This document shows positions 26,701 to 38,605 of a stretch of 64,000 nucleotides of DNA, piece by piece. Every line of letters starts with the position of its first letter. The first letter of the stretch is position 1. The DNA comes from Plasmodium malariae (Eukaryota > Apicomplexa > Aconoidasida > Haemosporida > Plasmodiidae): contig NC_041779.1 of assembly GCF_900090045.1 (NCBI RefSeq), positions 1,327,001-1,391,000 on the forward strand. The letters are read 5' to 3'. The notes beneath the pieces were generated by a model that made no database searches, was not told the origin of the DNA, and saw only the letters and a list, made by a program, of their open reading frames with translations. The position numbers and the translations under genes were made by a program.

Positions 26701-29700
26701 AGACATAGACAGATTATATGATATAATAAAAGAGGGAATCAATTATTTATGTGAACTGAGCATAAAAGAGGAGAGCAACGGTGTTTTCGAGTATAACTGC
26801 GTTCTTCTAATGAGGAAAGGAGAAGCAGAGAAGCAGAATAAGAAGTCGCATAAACATACTCAGCAGAAAGAAGGTCTAAAAACAGAAAAAGACGCAGACT
26901 GCAATATGCTTAGCTACGAACAGATTGGACATTCCCATTTAAGGGAACAAATCGGCAATCATGAAATTTGTTACAAGTTGTATAAAATTATAGCAAATGT
27001 AAATAATAAGAAAAATAATAATATAAACTCTATTATAACATTTAACACGAACGCATATTTAGAAACTAAGAAAACTATATCAATATACAATTACACGAAT
27101 AGCACTATAACGTATAAGTGTACATACTCCGACACAGTAGATCATAATAACAATAAAATAAATTATAAAATTTTTAGCAGTAATGAATATGTAGAGATAC
27201 CTAAAGATGTAGAAACGTTTAATTTTGAAGTAACTTGTTATTCTATTGTAGAAGTGTCTTGTTCATGTTTTATTATCTTTACTAACATAAAAGATGAAGA
27301 AGATCAAATAAAAATTAAGCTTCAAGCCAATATTAAAAAACCTTACCCAAAAGAAACAATTCATATAAAACTATTAAACAGAATGAAAAAAACAGTACAA
27401 ATTGAATTATATAACGAACTGCAGTTTCATTGTGAATTCAAAATTTATTCTGATTTGTTCATTTTATTCGGTGATAAAACTATAGAAATGCTACCCAAAC
27501 AGAGAAAAGTGTATACCTTCTGTGTGAGAAGTGCTCACATAGGTGAGTTCGTGGGGTGCCTCATATTTAAGTTTTACCGGTTGATAGGTGCTGAAAGGGG
27601 TGACCTTCACAGAAGTAACGTTATCGTTAGTAACATCAGCAACGTTAGCAGTGAAAGCAGAAGCAACGTTAGCGGTGAAAGCAGAAGCAACGTTAGCGGT
27701 GATGATACAAGAGAGCATCTTTTTTATTATTTTTTCTGGTACAAATTGAACATCACCATTGAACTGAACAAGCCAATAAAAATACTGTTTCTTGAAACAT
27801 CCGTGGGAGACAAAGTAAATAAAGAAATTGTTTTGAAAAATAATGGAAATGAAAGCGAGGACTACTTCTTACTAACATACATGAATGAATATATAGAAAA
27901 GAAGCAAGTTAAGATACAAAAAAATGGCACGTACGTCCATAATATTAAATACATGCCAAAAATACCAAATTATTTTCATAATATAAAAGAGGCTTCAGAC
28001 AACTTCAAGTTAAGCACTAAAAGAAATAAATCTTTTCATTATTGTTCGGTTGATCAGTTAGATAAAGAAGTGGAAGGGACTAACCCTCTTCAAAGTGGTT
28101 ATAATGATTTTCCAAGTGGTAAAAACAGAGATTGCACATATAAAGGAGGCAAGGAAATGGACCTTGCAAAGGAATTGCACAAATTTTATTTTCCGCCAAA
28201 TGAGGAGAAGGAGGAAGAAAAGAAAGAGGTCGAGGCGAAATGGGAGGAAGAAAAAAGGGAAGAAGTGAATGACGACGAAGATGAAGCAAAATCCCAGGGA
28301 GAAGACGAGGGGAAGGGCCAAAACAGCCACTTAGCTGAGGAAGATAAAAAAGAAACAGCTAAAAAATGTGAAATTAGAAATAGAAGTAGAAGTAGAAGTA
28401 GAAACAGAAGTAGAAATAGAAATAGAAGTAGAAGTAGAAGTAGAAATAGAAGTAGAAATAGAAGTAGAAGTAGAAATAGAAGTAGAAGTAGAAATAGAAG
28501 TAGAAGCAGAAGTAGAAGTAGAAGTAGAAATAGAAGTAGAAGTAGAAATAGCAGTAGAAGTAGAAGCACAAGTACAAGTATAAATGTACTCAGAGGTGTA
28601 CGTAGCAGTAGTGGAAAAGACCCTCAGAGGAAAAGCCCCTCACGAGATCATAGTAGAAGGAAAAATAAAAGTGACATGTTAAGGAAAAAATGTAAAAAAA
28701 ACGTTGAGAGAGATAATAAAAAAATATTTGAAGAGTTAATTAATTATTGCAAAAGATATATAAATACAAATATTAATTATAAGAATCAGAATATTGGATT
28801 TTTTTTCATATATAACAAGAACGAGGGTATAAACTATTACATTTTGATATTACTAGCAAAAATGAGGAGGGAATTAGTTATAGATAATTTCTCTGCATGC
28901 TTAACCAAATATTGTCTACTTAATCTCCACATTAATTTTAATAATGAAAATAAAAGATACGTAAAAGATTTAAATACGAATAAAGGTACATGCTATTCTG
29001 ATAATTACAGCTACGAAATTGTGGAGTGTGTAAATAAAAATGGTGGATGGGAGGCAGAATCAGAATTAGCAGGAAAATGCAAAGACACACAACCAGACGT
29101 TTCAGTTAATAAACATGTTAATAGGGGAAAAATTTATGGGGACACTTATGATAGTACCATTAGTCGTAATAACCAAATAAATATTGATGATCATAAATAT
29201 GATAATGCTAATGTGGAAGAAATCATAAATTCTCAAATTAAATGCATTTATTTAAGTAACAAAACGAATTATAGTATTTTTAAACATACAGATAAAAATA
29301 ATGTCATTATAAAATATAAGCCAACTGTAAAAACATCACAAGAATGTTATGCCATAATAAGAAGCAATTTATACGGTGATTTTATTTACCTAATTAAAGG
29401 TATGTATACAGTTAAGAGAAAAATAAAAGAGAAAATAGTAATGTATAACTGTTGTTGTTTATACCACTTTAATATAAATTTATTTAACCCACTGAATTGT
29501 AGTATATATGTAAAATGTAGATTCAAAAGAGAGAAAAGTAAAAATGATGAGCTTTATGACAACTTTTATTTGGATAACAATAAAGTGGGAAGGAAAGCAG
29601 AAAGGGAAGAATGCTGCTTTTCCTCCATGGAACACGAGAAAATATTATTAAATAAAGAAAGGAGTTACTTTAAAATTTTAAGTAATGAACATTTTAAAAT

Positions 29701-31802
29701 AAAAAAGAGAACACATTTTTCTATGCTCATATCATACTTTTGTAAAGAGGCACTATCAAAACATACGTTAATAGTAACGTTAAAGCCTTTTGGCACGGAT
29801 AAGGCCAGTGATGGGACCCTTCCACCAATCATATATAAATATGATATCACTTTTAATAATGTGGTAAGGCAGGGTATCGAAGCGTATTCGTTGACTGGTT
29901 CCGGTGCACAAAGTACGGATGAACTCACTGCTAGGGGGGATAGCAGCAGTGGAAGTAGCGGTAGAAGTAGAAGCGGCGATGGAAGTAGCGATCGAAGCAG
30001 CAGTAGTAGCCCTAGTCGTCGCAACAGACATGCTTGTGAAAGTGGTGGTACATGCGAAAAAACAAAGAGCTACTCTGTAACCAGCCAAAGTAGCAGCAAT
30101 ATGCTGAATGGGAGTGAACTAAGTAAAAGCGATTTATTCCAAAGAGGGTTAAAAAAAAAATATAATTCTAAAGCAAATGAGTTAGTAGAAGAACAGGAAA
30201 TTTGTTTACATGCATGTGATGAAATATTAGTAGAAGATAAAGAAGAAAAGGACAAGTATGAGAGGAACATGAGCTATGTAGTAGATAGAAAGGAAGAAGT
30301 AGTTTACTGTGATGGAAAAATATTCATCGAAAGTATAAGTAAAAAGAAAACATGTTTGAAAATAAATATAGATAAAAGAAAAATTATGGAAAGAGCAGAT
30401 TATAACAATATCATAAACGAGTTAGAAAACTGTAAAAAGGAAAAGAGCATATTACACAGAAATATTGAAAAAGATAAGTGCAACTATAAAATTTTTTTAA
30501 TAAATTTAAAAAATGTAAGAGATGCAACAATGGATGAACAAAATAAAACAAACCTCCATATGAATAAAATCCTCTTTGATATCAGAGAGCAGTTACTAAA
30601 TGATTACTTATATGTTCATATTATTGAGGATACAGCCTCCGCTTTGGTGCTTAGCTTAGAGCTCTTCGCGCATTTGCCATTCCACTGTAGTTTTTTCATA
30701 ATGATTAAGAGGGTAGAACTAGGAAGTCGTGAGGTAGGAAGCGACGAAGTGGAAAGAGGCGAAATGAACAGCGAGGAAGAGGATAACTACGTGCTCGTGG
30801 AATCCCTTAAAAGTGAGAAGAGAAAGGAATTGACAACTATCGAAAAGAATTACATATTCGTCGAAATTTTTAATTATATAAATTTGTCTAAAAAATATAT
30901 CAACGTTATAGTTGATGATAACTTATGCTCAGAAACAAAGTTAAATATATTTTACAACCACACAAATGATTCTTATTTTGACGCATATATCGTCAGTTAC
31001 AATCAACAAAGTAATGATCCATTTGCAGATGAAATTATGAATTTTGATATAAAGCCCAAGTCTGGAATATTAAAACATAGTAGTTACAATAAATTTGTAA
31101 TTACTAGGAGTAACAAAAACAACATAATAACATTTAATAGTTCATTCTTACTTCTAATTAAAACGGAAAAGCATATTTTTTCCTACATCGTCTTTGCTCG
31201 CTATACCCCTGCTAGCGATCTCCACACAGCGGTGAGTTTGGAAACCGGGCTGCGTGTGCATTGGCAAACGGATGCGCATATATATACGTACATATTAGCA
31301 CTTATTCGTACATATGCATACTTGTGTATATATGCACGCATGTACAACACAAACACTATACGTATACCCATATAATTGAGTCGAAAAGTACATGTTGCAC
31401 TGACAATATTTCTAACGCAAACAGTTCTCTTTGTATTTCCAGCAGGAGCAAAATAAGGTAAAGGAAATGCTCAATGAAAACAAGAAGAAGTTCAGCGCGG
31501 TATTCAACACATTCAAACAGGTAATAAGAATGTCCATATTTTGTAGTATATTACGATTATTAATGGAAAAGAAAGGGAAGTGATATAAATTGAAGTGAAG
31601 CAAATTACAGTGAATTCATGTTAAGGAAATTTTATTTTATTTTATTTTATTTATTTTTTTTTTTTAAATAATTATGTATCCATTTATATGCCCTAAAAAT
31701 GTAATTATGCAGGAAAAAAAGGAGAGTAGCATATTTAACAAAAAAGGTCAGATTATAATTGAAGATATCTCTAAGTCAACAAATGAAATCCTTAACTGTT
31801 AA
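11745..31802 (+). CDS. Giant ASH/MSP-repeat protein, HYDIN/CFAP-like (12 exons, ~5,541 aa)
   Basis: Proposed exons: 11745-14131, 14279-14337, 15166-16389, 16838-19032, 19069-19181, 19396-19514, 19841-20037, 20319-22847, 23395-25490, 25693-31231, 31443-31520, 31713-31802. All phases match and the total is 16,626 nt. The product is a chain of beta-sandwich repeats of the ASH (ASPM-SPD2-Hydin)/MSP type separated by Asn/Lys-rich spacers. Clear examples are residues ~698-795, ~849-990, ~1702-1780, ~1866-1992, ~2005-2098 (NFEHILLNKNYEKDFYLTNTS) and ~2307 onward (VEPYFLYFEDM). Such proteins (HYDIN, CFAP47, CFAP65, CFAP74) build the central apparatus or membrane links of motile axonemes. In Plasmodium the only axoneme is in the male gamete, so that role is inferred. 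An Arg-Ser repeat lies near residues 4532-4610. The weakest junctions are the donors after 14131 (GTGATT) and 16389 (GTTACG). If either is wrong, the 5' part could be a separate gene. Confidence 0.8.
14592..14775. repeat. T-rich 23-24 bp intronic repeat
   Basis: About four to five tandem copies of a pyrimidine-rich unit with core TTTCATTTTTCGTTTCTTA lie in the intron 14338-15165 of the giant ASH gene. Reading through gives only Phe/Ser-rich peptide, so this is not coding. Confidence 0.85.
17859..17929 (+). repeat. 12-bp coding repeat (NNND) in giant ASH gene
   Basis: Units of AACGATAACAAT, with AAT/AAC swaps, encode NNND in a spacer of exon 4. Asn/Asp simple repeats of this type are typical of Plasmodium inter-domain linkers. 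Confidence 0.85.
22893..23026. repeat. (TTATTACTA)n array just inside an intron donor
   Basis: An array of TTA/CTA triplets begins about 45 bp after the GTGAGC donor at 22848, in the intron 22848-23394 of the giant ASH gene. The exon 8 frame stays open through it and would add a run of about 40 Leu before a stop at 23025-23027. I treat it as intronic because the downstream exon joins in phase at 23395. Confidence 0.8.
28376..28574 (+). repeat. Arg-Ser/Arg-Asn coding minisatellite in giant ASH gene
   Basis: About 66 codons alternate AGA with AGT/AAT, giving an (R-S/R-N) dipeptide run followed by a short Ser/Thr stretch. It uses AGA almost exclusively. It sits between two ASH-containing regions, after an acidic Glu-rich stretch (28200-28350). 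The complementary strand has open frames of Leu or Phe/Tyr here, which are shadows. Confidence 0.92.
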
Positions 31803-33620
31803 TCTTTTGTTTTTGATTACCATGGAAAGGTTTTACTATATATGTGTATATGTATAACGTACATACTTATATCTGTAATATTTATAAAAACGTTATTATA
31901 CCTTTATGTTTGCACACGTTTATGTACATACATATTGCAAAGAGTCTTCCTGCTTCCGCTTACCCCCATGTTAGGAAGTTGTCCTTCCTTTTTAATTAAT
32001 TCTTTTTATGCCATTAAATTTTATTCCATTTTACGCCGTTCCATTTTTATTCCATTTTACACCATTATATTTTTTACCATTTTGTGCCATATTATTTTAT
32101 TCTATGCAATTTTAATTTATACCATTTTATGCAGTTTTATTTCATTTCATCCCTTAAAACACACAATATGAACAAAAGAGTTCTACAGAATTATAATTTT
32201 ATTTTTAATTACTTGTATGAAAAATAGTTTATGAAAAATAATTTTACAGTAAATGAAAATAAATTTAACGTTATGCTGTGTGCACTTAAAAGAGATCGGT
32301 AATAAGGGGAGGGAGTGATTTAAATGTAAGAGGAGTTGAACTGTCAGTATTAATGTTTACATTTCTGCTAATGCTATTGTAACACTACTGCTAATGCTAT
32401 TGTAACACTACTGCTAACGCTATTGCTAACACTACTGCTAACGCTATTGCTAACACTACTGCTAACGCTATTGCTAACACTACTGCTAACGCTATTGCTA
32501 ACACTACTGCTAACGCTATTGCTAACACTACTGCTAACGCTATTGCTAACACTACTGCTAACGCTATTGCTAACACTACTGCTAACGCTATTGCTGGTTT
32601 TATTACTGTTTCGTTTTAATTTTTCGATTTGCCTGTTTCATAAAATAACACAAAAAAATAAGACCTTTTGAGGCACTTTTTCTGAGTCGTTAATTTAAAA
32701 AATGAATAAGACATGAACTATAAAAAAAAAAAAAAAAAAATGAAAACATATTACAAAAAAATGATATGATATAAAATACATTAAAAAAAAAAAAAAAAAA
32801 AGACGTTAAATTAAGAGGATGGTGAAAGACGGTAAATTATACAAGAAATTAGACGATTAAAATTAAAAATTTATTAAATCAATGTAATGAAAAATGTTCA
32901 CGTAACTATCTCTTGGCGATAAAATTTTCATAACAAGACATAATACTAAAGGAAAAAAGAGCCACTTGTGCAATATGGAAAATATAACATTCCAAATGCT
33001 ACTTAAAGATTTTTATTTAATTATATGCTTAGTTTTCATTCACTCACATTTGTTTTTAACCCATCCTATTTTTTGCATGTGCCGTAGACACGCTTAAGCC
33101 CACATTCACACACGTACGTAGAAAAAATATGTACTTTCTGGTAAGTGTACGTTTAATTTATGTACGTGTATACCCTCATGCAGGCGTATTGCGCACTTGT
33201 TAAATGGTCATTAGTTGGAAGTAAAAAAGCAGTAGTCAAATTTACATATATGTACACGTTTTCTCTTTTTCTCATATGCTACCAACATTTTTTAAGTTAA
33301 AAAAAAAAAAAAATGAAAAGGAAAAAAAGCAGATTCAAACAGTTACATCTTTGAGTACATTTTTTCCTAAGGAACGTTCTTCTCTACATCGTTAAAATAT
33401 GCTATATTTTTTTTTTTTTTTGCATGTATATATTTTACACATTAAGTTTGGTACTGCTCTTTGATTTTCCTACCGATGTGTTTTTCGCATTTCAACTTGT
33501 ATTTACTGCTACAGCTCACTTCTAACACTAAATGATGCCGCACAATGATAGTCCTCACCAGTTGCATTTGGCACAGGCAATGAGACGGTAAGTCGGTGGC
33601 ATGCTTTCCGTAAAATGGGA
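31803..33620. other. Convergent intergenic region
   Basis: This is the 3' flank of the giant ASH gene (plus) and of the SAPS gene (minus). It contains the 24-bp repeat array at 32366-32599, and A-runs near 32720, 32785 and 33300. At about 31990-32150 there is a loose repeat of TTTTA(T/C)(G/A)CC(A/G)TT-like words. No gene is supported. Confidence 0.6.
32366..32599. repeat. 24-bp intergenic minisatellite
   Basis: Tandem dimers of two 12-mers, GCTAACACTACT and GCTAACGCTATT, preceded by two diverged copies containing GTAACACTACTGCTAATGC. About eight near-perfect dimers follow. Reading it as Leu/Thr repeats gives an open frame starting near 32423, but there is no flanking coding signal. Confidence 0.92.
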
Positions 33621-36527
33621 CTAGTAGTTATTCCCGTTTTGCATATCATCGAAATGACTATCTTCTTCTTCATTCATATGATCGTCAAATGCATAATTAT
33701 TAGAGTCGTTTGGAAAATTAATTATTTTGTTTTGAATATTATTATCATAAAAGTCATCATATTTATGGAAATTATCATCGTAGTTATTTTGGTAGTTGCT
33801 TATATCAAAATTATTACCGTCAAATTGTGCTTCCACTTCCTTGTTATAATTATCCATTATATTGTGCGCATTCTCCCTGTTGGTATTATTACCACTATCG
33901 CTATTGATACTACAGTTGGTATTACCATTACTACCATTGTTTGTGCCACTAATGCCGTTACAGTTGGTAGTACCATTACTGTCTCTATTTAAAGAGGAGT
34001 TTGAGGGCAAGGAGTAATCCGAGGTGTTTTTATAACAATCATTTAAATATTTATTGTATTCATTTTTATTTTCATCAAATAATATATCTATAACATTTGA
34101 GTAGCTACCAAAATTATTATCCCTGTTATGTTCCATGTTAATATCTCTATTATGTTCCATGTTAATATCTCTACTATGTTCCATGTTAATATCTCTACTA
34201 TGTTCCATGTTACTATCTCTATTATTTTCCCTATTATTATCTCTGTTATTTTCCCTATTATTATCTCTATTATTCCCCCCCCTATTTTCTCCACTATTTT
34301 CGATGCTAAATTGGATACCCCTCTCTTCCTCTTCAGCAGTGATGTTATTATTAGTCGCCACGTTTGTATTGACAAGAGTAAAATTATCGTTACCATTGGT
34401 ACAACACATATCGTTGGTTATTATGTCGTTTCGATCAAGTACTTCTTCTTTTTTTTCATCGTTGTAATTAACATCATTGAAATATAAGGAATAATGATTC
34501 AGTTCATCTATTATTATGTCATTCCAACCTGAGACGGTTACTAAAAAGTTTGATAACCATTTAATTTCTAAAGATTTATTACTTAATATTTGGCATATAT
34601 GTAACAGATGCGCTTTATATCCACAATCAATTATACTTTCAAATTTTTTTTTTTTTTTTTTTATTTTTAATATTTCGACACCTTCTCACTGCATCAAAAT
34701 ATCGTAAACATTTTGGTAAAAATGTTGTTAATGCTAATATGTAGTATAACAAATATGAATATTCATTTTCTTTAAATATAATTGTTTGTAATAAATCACA
34801 TACAGATATATGTAATAAATTATTCCATTTATATTTAAAAAAAATATCAATTGAAATATCAAAAAAACCTTCGTCAATTATTTCTGTTAATATATTTTTT
34901 GACTTAGTCTTAATTAATGTTTTAATTAATTGTATAATTTCTAAGGTAGTAAATCCAAGAACATTCTTATCCTTATTTTTATTTATATTCTTTACATATA
35001 ACTTCATTATATCTTTTATATAATTATAAAAACATATATCTATAAAACTACAATTTTCTAAACACTCTACCCATTTGCTAAGAGGAATGTTCACATCTCC
35101 TTCTTCTTTTTGAAATATATGAAATGTGTCTTCTTTCATTTGTTCATTCAACATCATACTGCTTGCACATCCGTTTGATTCAATACCAAATATATCCTCA
35201 CTGTTCATTCGTTCTTTTACGATACCTCCTCTTCCTCCTCTCTCCACTGTTTCATTTATCCCGTTTCTCTCACCCCTTCTGAATCGTTCATTTCGTTCGC
35301 CATTAAATTCTCTGCTAAATTCTCCTCTCCATTCGCCGCTCCGTTCGCTACTCCACTCATCGCTTTTCTCGTCACCCCCTTTGCATCTTTCCACATTAGG
35401 CATCCCCTCCTGATTAACATAAACCTTATTGCTAGCAATTTTTCTCATCCTATTTAGTACATCTTCAAATCTTATTTTTGTCAAATGCTCCAAATTTTCG
35501 TCATCAGAATAATCCGAAGAGGATAGTTCCGATTCGCACGAAAAGCAGTTATCCATTTCACTACTCTTTTCATTTTTTGTTTCTTTAAAATTTATTCCTC
35601 TATTGTTATTCTGATTAGCACAGTTGTTAAAAATGGCCCAGCTTTCATGCTCACTGTGTTTGTTCCCCTCTTCGGTAATACTTCTATTATTATTTAAAAG
35701 CGCACTACTACAACTACCATCATGATAGTTATTATTAACGTCATTAGGGTCATCATCTTTATGGGGGTCAAATGCAGTATTTTTCTCTTTTCTTTCAATG
35801 GGATTGTCAAGGTTACAAATAGAGGTATGGCCAGCGGTGCATCCAGCGGTACAGGTGCATGCAGAACTATGTACATTGTTGGAAGCACCACAATTCATAC
35901 ATATATTATTAACAGTGCGATAAAAATCATCTTTTTCTCCTTTTTTGTTATTGTTTGTTTCCCCTTCATTTTGATCATCATATGCAGCACAACCATCGCT
36001 ACTCCCCTTTTCAATGTCTATTGGCTGGTTCCCTAGACCTGCATTTTTTTTTATTTCCTCCTTTGGTTCGTTCATCTTTTCCGAAGTGTTCGATCCGTCC
36101 TCCTCATTAATGTTATCTGGACTACTCCCTTCGTTAAGTCCAACATAGGCAATGTAACCTACCTGCTCAGCTTGTCCAACTTGGTCAGCGTGGCCCATTT
36201 GGCCTGTCTCTGGACCAAGAGCTAAACCCATTGCTACACCTCGAGAGCTTTTTTCCTCCTTAATTTTTTTGCTAACATGAGCTAAATGTTTTTCTTTATT
36301 ATTAATATTGTCCTCTTTTTCTAATTCGCTTTTTTCTATTATTTCTCTTTTCTCCTTTTCAAATCTATTATCGTGGGGTGCAACTTTCCTAATAAAAGCG
36401 TCGTTGGGTGTTGAAGAATCGCTGTTTTTCGTACTTGAAATTCCATCATTGATATTATTTTGAATGCAACTAATATATGCTTTTGATGTATATGTATTTT
36501 CTTCTTCTTCTATCATTTTATTTGATT

Positions 36528-36558
<31 letters not shown>

Positions 36559-37523
36559 TTATTATTTTGTATAGCTTTGTCTGTTTTACACTGATCTGAA
36601 TCCATAACATCTCTTAACTCGTTTTTTTTCATCTCTTCTTCCTTATTGTATATTTCCATACACTCGTAAAAGTCTATATTACTATAGGACTTAGCCAACA
36701 CAGTATAGTGTAACAGATCCGAAATAATAGTAATAGCAGCAGATATGGTATATGGGCATTCTGAAAAAACGCATTTAATAAGATAAGAGAAAGACAATTG
36801 AGATGATAAATCAATAAGGAAATAATTGAAATAATATATTTCTGATTTTCTTACAAATATATCTCTAATTAAACAAGTAATATTATCTTCTCTATCAGAT
36901 GTAATATAAATATTGTCCGAAAAATTTCCATTGAGATTACTTAAAATTAAAAAAATAATATCCTTATTATCAAATATACATAAATAAGGTATTTTAACAA
37001 ATAATAAAACTTTAAATAATTCTGTAATATTTCTTGAATAAAAATGATATAAAAACCCTTTTAAATATAAATCTTTTTTCTTTTTTAAAAAATTTACAAT
37101 TTCTTTTGTATTCTTATTATATATGGCAATAGCACATCTACTAAAATAACCTGCCAGTACTTCATTCAATTGATTTTTATTTAAAATAAAATTCCAAAAA
37201 TATTTCATCAAATTATTATTATATACTATTGCGTCACTAATTAATTTATTTTCTAAACTTATTATCTGATGACATTTATAAGGAAATTTATATGACTTGT
37301 CATAATTATTTTTCTCATCGGACTCTTCAATAATATAGCTTAACATCTTTTTTAAATTTTCTTCTCTTCCTAAAAAATTTAACAACTCGTAGTTTTCTGC
37401 TTTTATTTCTTGTATCACACCTTCATAATTTAATATACTCTCTAGGTCGTTAGCCTCTACATATTTGCTCATATCAAATGCACCTTCTTCACATGGAAAT
37501 TTCCAAAATATACCGCTATCCAT
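33621..37523 (-). CDS. SAPS-domain protein, PP6/Sit4 phosphatase regulatory subunit homologue (frame broken at two poly(A) tracts)
   Basis: The first segment (37523-36513) starts at ATG and carries the SAPS N-terminal signature: FWKF near the start, the leader YVEANDLESIL, then QEIKAENYELLNFL, YKFPYKCHQII and VLAGYFSR. The second segment (about 36530-34639) resumes in another frame with a long disordered insert and then the second SAPS half (FFKYKWNNLLHISV). The third (about 34660-33621) continues the domain (GYKAHLLHICQIL) and ends in Asn/Arg-rich repeats and an acidic tail. Both breaks sit exactly in poly(A) tracts (poly(T) on the plus strand at ~36532-36557 and ~34645-34662). SAPS proteins (yeast SAPs, human PPP6R1-3) bind and target PP6/Sit4-type phosphatases in cytoplasm and nucleus. 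Domain content flanks both breaks in the expected order, so I read one gene. Homopolymer length error is the likeliest cause; true slippage or very short introns are alternatives. Confidence 0.82.
34122..34282 (-). repeat. 24-bp coding minisatellite (DINMEHSR) and NNRENNRD repeats
   Basis: In the C-terminal disordered region of the SAPS gene, octapeptide units MEH(S/N)RDIN precede, in plus-strand order, NNRENNRD-type units. The two families share codons and grade into each other. Confidence 0.85.
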
Positions 37524-38254
37524 TGGTGAAGGTAAACTTATTCAAACAGCCGAATAAAAGTAGGTGGGCTCAAGCATTCAGAATGATGCACAGGCACGAG
37601 CAGAGGGGTGAACAAAGATGCAAAAGATGCACACAGACACAGGCGCAAGCACAGAAGAGGACGAAAATGCACACATCAACATGAAAGTGGGATACGCACG
37701 AGAGCTACGCAAAATAAGCATGTGCTACTAATACACTAATAATGTCCTAATATTGGTATAAAAAAATAATATTTATATAAATAACGTACTGTTTGTAATT
37801 AAATTGAAACCAAACTAGGTCAATACCATTTCGGTTTAATTAACCTCATGTGGATGATAACTGTAGGCGGTATTATACTGCGCGAAGATCACAAATGGAG
37901 GGTTATATGCGGGTACGCATGGGTTTATGTGTGCACGTACCTGCTTATATCCACCAGTGTCTAAGTCTACTTAAGTCCATCTACGTTTACCAGTATACAC
38001 ATCTATATCTATATCTATATGTATATATATATTCATACACATCGCACATATCTGTCATGCTAACAGTGCGTTGCATCAAATACTTTGAAGCGAGAAATTC
38101 GCTCAATATAGCATAACTATAAAGTCTGTTTTATAGTTTCAGTTCTCTTTGCTTTCGTAGAGACTAGTCAACTAAGCATTAGTCTAGCAAGCCAATTGTA
38201 GATCAATTAACTCAAAAGAAGGAAAAACTTGCTACGCAAAATAAAAAAAAAAAA

Positions 38255-38605
38255 AATAATAATAAATGAATAAATAAATACACGAATAAATAAATACACG
38301 AATAAATAAATACACGAATAAACAAATGAACGAATAAATGAATGCACAAATAAAAAAATGAACGAATAAATAAATGAATAAATAAATGAAAGAATTAATG
38401 AATGAACGAATAAATAAATGAACGAATAAATGAAAGAAAGAATGAATAAATAAATAAATAAAAGAACGAATAAATGAAAGAATTAATGAATGAATAAATG
38501 AACGAATAAATAAATGAACAAATAAATGAAAGAATTAATGAATGAAAGAATTAATGAATAAAAGAATTAATAAATGAATAAATGATTGAATAAATAAATA
38601 ACATA
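38255..38605. repeat. Degenerate AATAAATGAACG-type tandem repeat
   Basis: Imperfect units with words AATAAATGAACG, AATAAATACACG, GAAAGAATTAATGAAT run for about 350 bp. Period length is irregular (about 12-16 bp), so this is an old or slippage-driven array. It lies in the SAPS/eIF3m divergent spacer. Confidence 0.8.

Noticed and set aside
28186..28569. Minus-strand Leu-rich open frame, and Phe/Tyr-rich and Glu/Val-rich frames, over the Arg-Ser repeat
   Set aside because: They are shadows: a 6-bp repeat is open in many frames. The plus-strand frame continues for thousands of codons on both sides.
28376..28574. Arg-Ser repeat as evidence that the giant protein is a splicing factor
   Set aside because: No RNA-recognition motif or other splicing domain is present; the rest of the protein is ASH-type beta-sandwich.
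32423..32671. Leu/Thr-rich frame over the 24-bp intergenic array
   Set aside because: It is open only because of the repeat and has no coding sequence on either side.
33621..37523. SAPS gene as a decayed pseudogene
   Set aside because: Apart from two homopolymer sites the frame is open over 3.9 kb and domain motifs are well kept, so decay is unlikely.
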